From Brevundimonas sp. UBA7664 (GTDB lineage: Bacteria; Pseudomonadota; Alphaproteobacteria; Caulobacterales; Caulobacteraceae), in the NCBI RefSeq assembly GCF_002483305.1, contig NZ_DLHQ01000016.1, positions 18,144-82,143 of the forward strand: a stretch of 64,000 nt of DNA, in the 5' to 3' direction. The translations under genes and the position numbers were made by a program. This document shows positions 60,749 through 64,000 of this stretch, piece by piece. The stretch's first letter is position 1. Every line of letters starts with the position of its first letter. The notes beneath the pieces are model-generated. The model made no database searches and had not been told where the DNA came from. It saw only the letters and a list, made by a program, of their open reading frames with translations.

Positions 60749-61117
60749 TCAGACCTCGACCACCCGGGCCACGACATAGGTGTGCTGCTCGCCCGAGGGC
60801 AGCGACAGGCTGACATATTCGCCGACGACGAACCGCTCCTCGCCGAAGCGGAAACCGGTCGCGTCGTCGGCGACGCCTTCTTCCATGTCGAGAATCCAGC
60901 GGCCGCCGGGGCCCTGACGCAGCTGGCCCTTGCCGACCGTCGCATCCTGCGAGAAGCGGCGGACATGTCCGCGCTCCGGCGCGTCGCGCAGGGCGTCTCC
61001 ATCCAGCCGCCCTTCGGCGTCCAGCGGGGCGACGATGTCATAGCCTTCGTTCGGCGCGCCCGCAGGATGGCCGGCCTCCCTGGCAAGCTCGAGGCGGATG
61101 TGGTGGAACTGGGTCAT
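60749..61117 (-). CDS. Hypothetical protein
   Basis: A 122-residue protein without recognised family: MTQFHHIRLELAREAGHPAG, GYDIVAPLDAEGRLDGDALR, GHVRRFSQDATVGKGQLRQG and FRFGEERFVVGEYVSLSLPS. It looks like a small beta-rich cytosolic protein; the pattern is repeatedly seen in Caulobacterales and Rhizobiales genomes, from memory. GGAAG lies nine bases before the ATG. Confidence 0.7.
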   Translation of the reverse strand: MTQFHHIRLELAREAGHPAGAPNEGYDIVAPLDAEGRLDGDALRDAPERGHVRRFSQDATVGKGQLRQGPGGRWILDMEEGVADDATGFRFGEERFVVGEYVSLSLPSGEQHTYVVARVVEV

Positions 61118-61267
61118 GGCGTGGCTTCCGTTGAACAGGCTTCCTGTTCCGACAGGTGCCGGAACGGGCGTGGACCCGCTTTGTTATGGAACAACGCCCG
61201 GAGCGCATTTGTGGTCCAGGCAGGGGCGGGTCGTCCTCGTGGCGACGTCGCCCGGAGGGTCAAGACA

Positions 61268-61630
61268 ATGACAGGCCGACTGATCGCCGCTCTCGCGGCT
61301 CTGACACTCGGCGGCTGCGCCGGCGAAGCCGTCCGCCAGACCGGCACCGATCCCGTCATCATGGGTTCCGCCGATCGCGGGGCGATGCTCGTGCAGACGA
61401 AATGCGCCGGATGTCACGCCGTCGAGCGATCCGGCGACAGCCCCATGTCCGCCGCCCCGCCGTTCCGGACCATGGGGGTCCAGTACCCCGTACGCGATCT
61501 TCAGGAGGCCTTCGCCGAGGGCCTGGTCACCGCCCACCCCGCCATGCCCGCCTTTGAGCTGGAGTCGACCGAGATCGCCGACCTGATCGCCTATCTGGAA
61601 AGCGTCTCCGGGACCGGCCCGGGCGGCTGA
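61268..61630 (+). CDS. Cytochrome c family lipoprotein
   Basis: A 120-residue class I c-type cytochrome. The N-terminus is a lipoprotein signal (LIAALAALTLGGC), the heme site is KCAGCHAVE, and the distal Met ligand is probably in HPAMPAFEL followed by the C-terminal helix EIADLIAYLESV. It would act in periplasmic electron transfer, anchored to a membrane. CGGAGGG precedes the ATG. A strong hairpin terminator follows at 61637. Confidence 0.92.
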   Translation: MTGRLIAALAALTLGGCAGEAVRQTGTDPVIMGSADRGAMLVQTKCAGCHAVERSGDSPMSAAPPFRTMGVQYPVRDLQEAFAEGLVTAHPAMPAFELESTEIADLIAYLESVSGTGPGG

Positions 61631-61636
61631 ATGGCA

Positions 61637-61670
61637 GAAGGCCCGGGATCGCTCCCGGGCCTTCCGTTTC
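61637..61670. terminator. Hairpin terminator between the cytochrome gene and carD
   Basis: A 12-base perfect stem (GAAGGCCCGGGA / TCCCGGGCCTTC) with the loop TCGC, then CGTTTCG. The two genes converge on it and it may stop both. Confidence 0.8.
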
Positions 61671-61688
61671 GTTCGGCGATGCGCAGGA

Positions 61689-62252
61689 TCAGGCCGCTTC
61701 GGCCTCGGCCTCGGCTTCTTCCGCGGCCTCGGCGGCGGCGATGACGGCCTTCTTGGCGCTCAGCGACTTGGACAGCAGCTGGACGGCCGCGTCCTTGTCG
61801 ATGCGGTTGGCGGCGGCGACTTCGCGGGCCATGCGGTCCAGCGCCGATTCATAGAGCTGGCGCTCCGAATAGGACTGTTCCGGCTGGCTGTCGGCGCGGT
61901 GCAGGTCGCGGACCACCTCGGCGATCGAGATCAGGTCGCCCGAGTTGATCTTGGCTTCATATTCCTGGGCGCGACGCGACCACATGGTGCGCTTGATGCG
62001 GGCGCGGCCCTTGAGGGTCGTCAGCGCCTTGGTCACGACGTCGTCGGCGGCCAGCGAGCGCAGGCCCGCCGTCTTGGCCTTCTTGGTCGGGACGCGCAGG
62101 GTCATCTTCTCGTGGTCGAAGGTGACCACGTAAACTTCCAGCGACATGCCGGCGACTTCCTGGACCTCAACCGCCGCGACCTTGCCGACGCCGTGCGCCG
62201 GATAGACGACCGCGTCGCCAACCTTGAATTCCAGAACGCTCTTGGTGGTCAT
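61689..62252 (-). CDS. carD: CarD family transcriptional regulator
   Basis: A 187-residue CarD protein that binds RNA polymerase and stabilises the open complex. The N-terminal RNA-polymerase-interacting domain is FKVGDAVVYPAHGVGKVAAV; the helical DNA-contacting domain includes LKGRARIKRTMWSRRAQEYE and ESALDRMAREVAAANRIDKD. The tail is Ala/Glu-rich. The ATG at 62252 gives the family length. fdxA lies 319 bases upstream on the same strand, an order often found in Caulobacterales and relatives. Confidence 0.96.
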   Translation of the reverse strand: MTTKSVLEFKVGDAVVYPAHGVGKVAAVEVQEVAGMSLEVYVVTFDHEKMTLRVPTKKAKTAGLRSLAADDVVTKALTTLKGRARIKRTMWSRRAQEYEAKINSGDLISIAEVVRDLHRADSQPEQSYSERQLYESALDRMAREVAAANRIDKDAAVQLLSKSLSAKKAVIAAAEAAEEAEAEAEAA

Positions 62253-62571
62253 GTCATTCCTTTCCCGGCGCAGGGGAGGCGAGACGAAAACACTGAAGAC
62301 ACCCGTGCGCTCTCCGAAGACGGGTTCCCGTCGGCGGTGCTGCAAATTCAGACGTCAGCTGTGGAAACGGATCACCAAACCTCTGGCCGACCCCGCCTTC
62401 GTGGGCGGAGTTCTGTCGCAAACGCGGGCGGCGCGAGAAAATCGCTTACCGCCCGACCCAATGACAGGAACCTATCACAAAATTGCGGAATTTCAAAACG
62501 TCCACAGCGTCAGCGCGCATGGGACTGGAAATCCCCACCGAGCCGGGGCAGCCCCCTTGGGGCGGGGGGGC
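62253..62571. other. Intergenic region between fdxA and carD
   Basis: Contains no convincing gene. It must hold the carD promoter and leader; an AT-rich stretch near 62476-62506 (minus strand TTGAAATTCCGCAATTTTGT) is the best candidate, but no properly spaced pair is seen. A small hairpin CCGCC-N6-GGCGG lies around 62392-62408. Confidence 0.5.
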
Positions 62572-62913
62572 TCAGGAACCCTTGCCGGGCTTCTCGGAGA
62601 AGTATTTCTCGAACTTGCCCGTCTCGCGCTCGAATTTCTCGGCGTCGGCGGGGGGCGTGCCCTTGACCGTGATGTTGGGCCAGACCTTGGCGTAGTCGGC
62701 GTTGACCATCAGCCATTTGCCGTCGGGCTCGTCCTCGGTGTCGGGCTTGATAGCGTCGACCGGGCATTCCGGCTCGCAGACGCCGCAGTCGATGCATTCG
62801 TCCGGTGCGATAACGAGGAAATTCTCGCCCTCATAGAAGCAGTCGACCGGGCAGACCTCGACGCAGTCCATGAACTTACATTTCACACAGGCGTCGGTGA
62901 CGATGTAGGTCAT
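62572..62913 (-). CDS. fdxA: 7Fe ferredoxin FdxA
   Basis: A 113-residue ferredoxin with one 3Fe-4S and one 4Fe-4S centre: CVKCKFMDCVEVCPVDCFY and CIDCGVCEPECPVDAI. The remainder (WLMVNADYAKVWPNITVKGT) is the usual alphaproteobacterial C-terminus. Electron carrier in the cytoplasm. Start at MTYIVTDACVKC gives the family length. It forms a minus-strand cluster with the S4 gene (70 bases upstream) and carD. Confidence 0.96.
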   Translation of the reverse strand: MTYIVTDACVKCKFMDCVEVCPVDCFYEGENFLVIAPDECIDCGVCEPECPVDAIKPDTEDEPDGKWLMVNADYAKVWPNITVKGTPPADAEKFERETGKFEKYFSEKPGKGS

Positions 62914-62983
62914 GGGGCGGTCTGGGGCGCTTTCGGAGGGCGGGAGGAACGGGCAGCGCACATGACCCCGCCAAGGGTCGCTG

Positions 62984-63268
62984 TCAACCGAGGGGTTGCC
63001 GCAGGGTGTAGAGCGCCCGCGCCTCTTCCGCCGGACCGCGTCGTTCGCCGAATGCCTCGACCGTCAGCTCCATCAACCGGCCGCCGAGGGCGAACACCAG
63101 CGTATCGCCGACGTGAACCGCGCGGCTGGCCTTGTCGAGCCGGGCCTGGAGGCCGTTGTGGGTCAGCCGCACCACGCCGCGCTCGACCATGGCGGCGGCC
63201 AGCGCCCGGGTTTTCGCGAACCGCGCCCGCCACAGCCAGACGTCGATGCGGCAGCCCGTTTCGCTCAT
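62984..63268 (-). CDS. S4-domain RNA-binding protein (Hsp15-like)
   Basis: A 94-residue protein dominated by an S4 domain (CRIDVWLWRARFAKTRALAA ... GVVRLTHNGLQARLDKASRA) followed by a short basic beta segment, as in Hsp15/HslR proteins that bind ribosomal RNA of stalled 50S subunits. The ATG overlaps the stop of the upstream helicase-related gene by four bases, so the two are translationally coupled. Confidence 0.92.
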   Translation of the reverse strand: MSETGCRIDVWLWRARFAKTRALAAAMVERGVVRLTHNGLQARLDKASRAVHVGDTLVFALGGRLMELTVEAFGERRGPAEEARALYTLRQPLG

Positions 63269-64000
63269 GCGGGCGCGCGGCTCCGGCGGGGGCGTTTGCG
63301 TTTCGCGCGGGCCGGTGAAGGCGGCGCGGTCAGGGCTGAGAGGGCGGCGAACGGCGAGTCCTTCACGGCTTTCGGGCGGTCGTCCCGATCCGGTTTCTGC
63401 GCGCGTGAGGCTTTGAGCGCCGCGGTCAGGGCCTTGGCCTCCTCCAGCGAAACACCCAGCGCCGCCAGATCGGCCTCGTTCAGCAACCCCTTGCCGGCCG
63501 CCTGCCGCTCGGCCAGCGCCTCCAGCATCTCCACCCCGGCCGCGACCCTGCCGACGGCGCGCAGACCGAACGCCGATAGCAGACGCGGCGAGGGCGGCGT
63601 TTCGGGCAGGGCCGTCAGGGCCGCTGCGCCCGGACGGAACGGTTCTCCGGCGACAAAGGCCTGGGCCAGCGCCCGGGCCCGCGCCTTCAGCAGGCCGGGA
63701 AGCCAGACCGAATGGGTCCCCATCCGCACGGCGAACGTCCTCAGCGTCCGCCGCTCGACCTGGCTCAGCGCCGCGAGGTCACGCTCGACCGCACGCCGGT
63801 CGATCACCCCGCCGGCCTCGATCAGGCGGAAGGCGATGCCGCGCGGCAAGCCCTTCAGCGCCCCGCTCTCGACCGCCCCCTTCAGCCGCGCCAGCGGTTT
63901 CAGCGCCCGTCCGGCCTCGCCGGCCAGCCAGGCCTCCAGCCGCCGCTGCGCCCGCTCGCGCGCCGCCGTCGGCCCCAGTTCGCCCAGCAGCCGCACCCGC
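63265..64000 (-). CDS. Helicase-related protein, C-terminal part (5' end outside window)
   Basis: The frame is open to the window edge, so only the C-terminal 245 codons or so are present. No helicase motif lies in this part; the sequence is helical and basic at the end (ARAKRKRPRRSRAPA). Its identity as the C-terminus of a large DEAD-box/SUV3-like helicase is inferred from the conserved order helicase - S4 protein - fdxA - carD in Caulobacterales and from family-like segments (GIAFRLIEAGGVIDRRAVER, TFAVRMGTHSVWLPGLLKAR). It overlaps the S4 gene by four bases. Confidence 0.75.
   Translation of the reverse strand, partial: RVRLLGELGPTAARERAQRRLEAWLAGEAGRALKPLARLKGAVESGALKGLPRGIAFRLIEAGGVIDRRAVERDLAALSQVERRTLRTFAVRMGTHSVWLPGLLKARARALAQAFVAGEPFRPGAAALTALPETPPSPRLLSAFGLRAVGRVAAGVEMLEALAERQAAGKGLLNEADLAALGVSLEEAKALTAALKASRAQKPDRDDRPKAVKDSPFAALSALTAPPSPARAKRKRPRRSRAPA

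Overview
The window is high-GC DNA whose core genes and gene order (a helicase-related gene, an S4-domain gene, fdxA and carD in a row; uvrB and uvrC; tandem S46 and M1 peptidases; a DUF1289 protein; a TIGR02281-type aspartic protease) point to an alphaproteobacterium of the Caulobacterales, most likely Brevundimonas or a close relative. No 16S or other phylogenetic marker is present, so genus is an inference.

Region 1 (1-21,000) is mostly core genome: the 3' part of uvrC, a YdeI-like protein, a methyltransferase / LysR locus with traces of an old duplication, beta-carbonic anhydrase, pgsA, two tandem secreted S46 dipeptidyl-peptidases, a three-gene ABC export operon (permease, ATPase, HlyD-like adaptor), a crotonase-fold protein, small proteins, a TauE-type permease, a secreted CVNH-like repeat protein, an ogt-type alkyltransferase and uvrB, which has a candidate LexA box over its start codon. 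Three intergenic spaces carry unusual hairpins built of tandem 7-base units, and others carry compound hairpin elements.

Region 2 (21,000-25,000) is a small accessory patch: a low-GC 744-residue protein with a nuclease-like N-terminus and a PIN-like C-terminus, two decayed copies of a DpnI-like endonuclease N-terminus, an orphan HTH (antitoxin-like) gene, two palindromic elements with GCTATCGTCATTCCGG termini, and a GIY-YIG protein.

Region 3 (25,000-33,200) is core again: a secreted protein, a DMT exporter, a cold-shock protein, an extensin-like peptidase, a serine hydrolase, PPK2, gluQ, an AlkA-type glycosylase, a TRIC/YicG channel and an HNH endonuclease.

Region 4 (33,202-54,866) is a genomic island of about 21.7 kb integrated into the 3' end of the HNH gene by a large serine recombinase encoded at its right end. 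Both junctions can be read to the base: the lost HNH C-terminus (LDYLYWDIELEP) lies directly right of the island, and the two island ends reconstruct a quasi-palindromic attP. The cargo looks defensive: an HUH-like protein, a resolvase, a DUF4238-like protein, an Avs-like nuclease-STAND protein of 1267 residues with an unknown partner, a five-gene YeeA/YeeB/YeeC-like methylase-helicase-nuclease operon, a separate GIY-YIG protein, an XRE + Schlafen/AlbA_2 pair under possible autoregulation, and a lipoprotein. No phage structural genes and no plasmid partition genes are seen.

Region 5 (54,900-64,000) is core: transglutaminase, two tandem secreted M1 metallopeptidases, a YjbR-like protein, rpmB with a clear promoter and terminator, a DUF3617-like protein, a cytochrome c lipoprotein, carD, fdxA, an S4 RNA-binding protein and the 3' part of a helicase-related gene that runs off the window.
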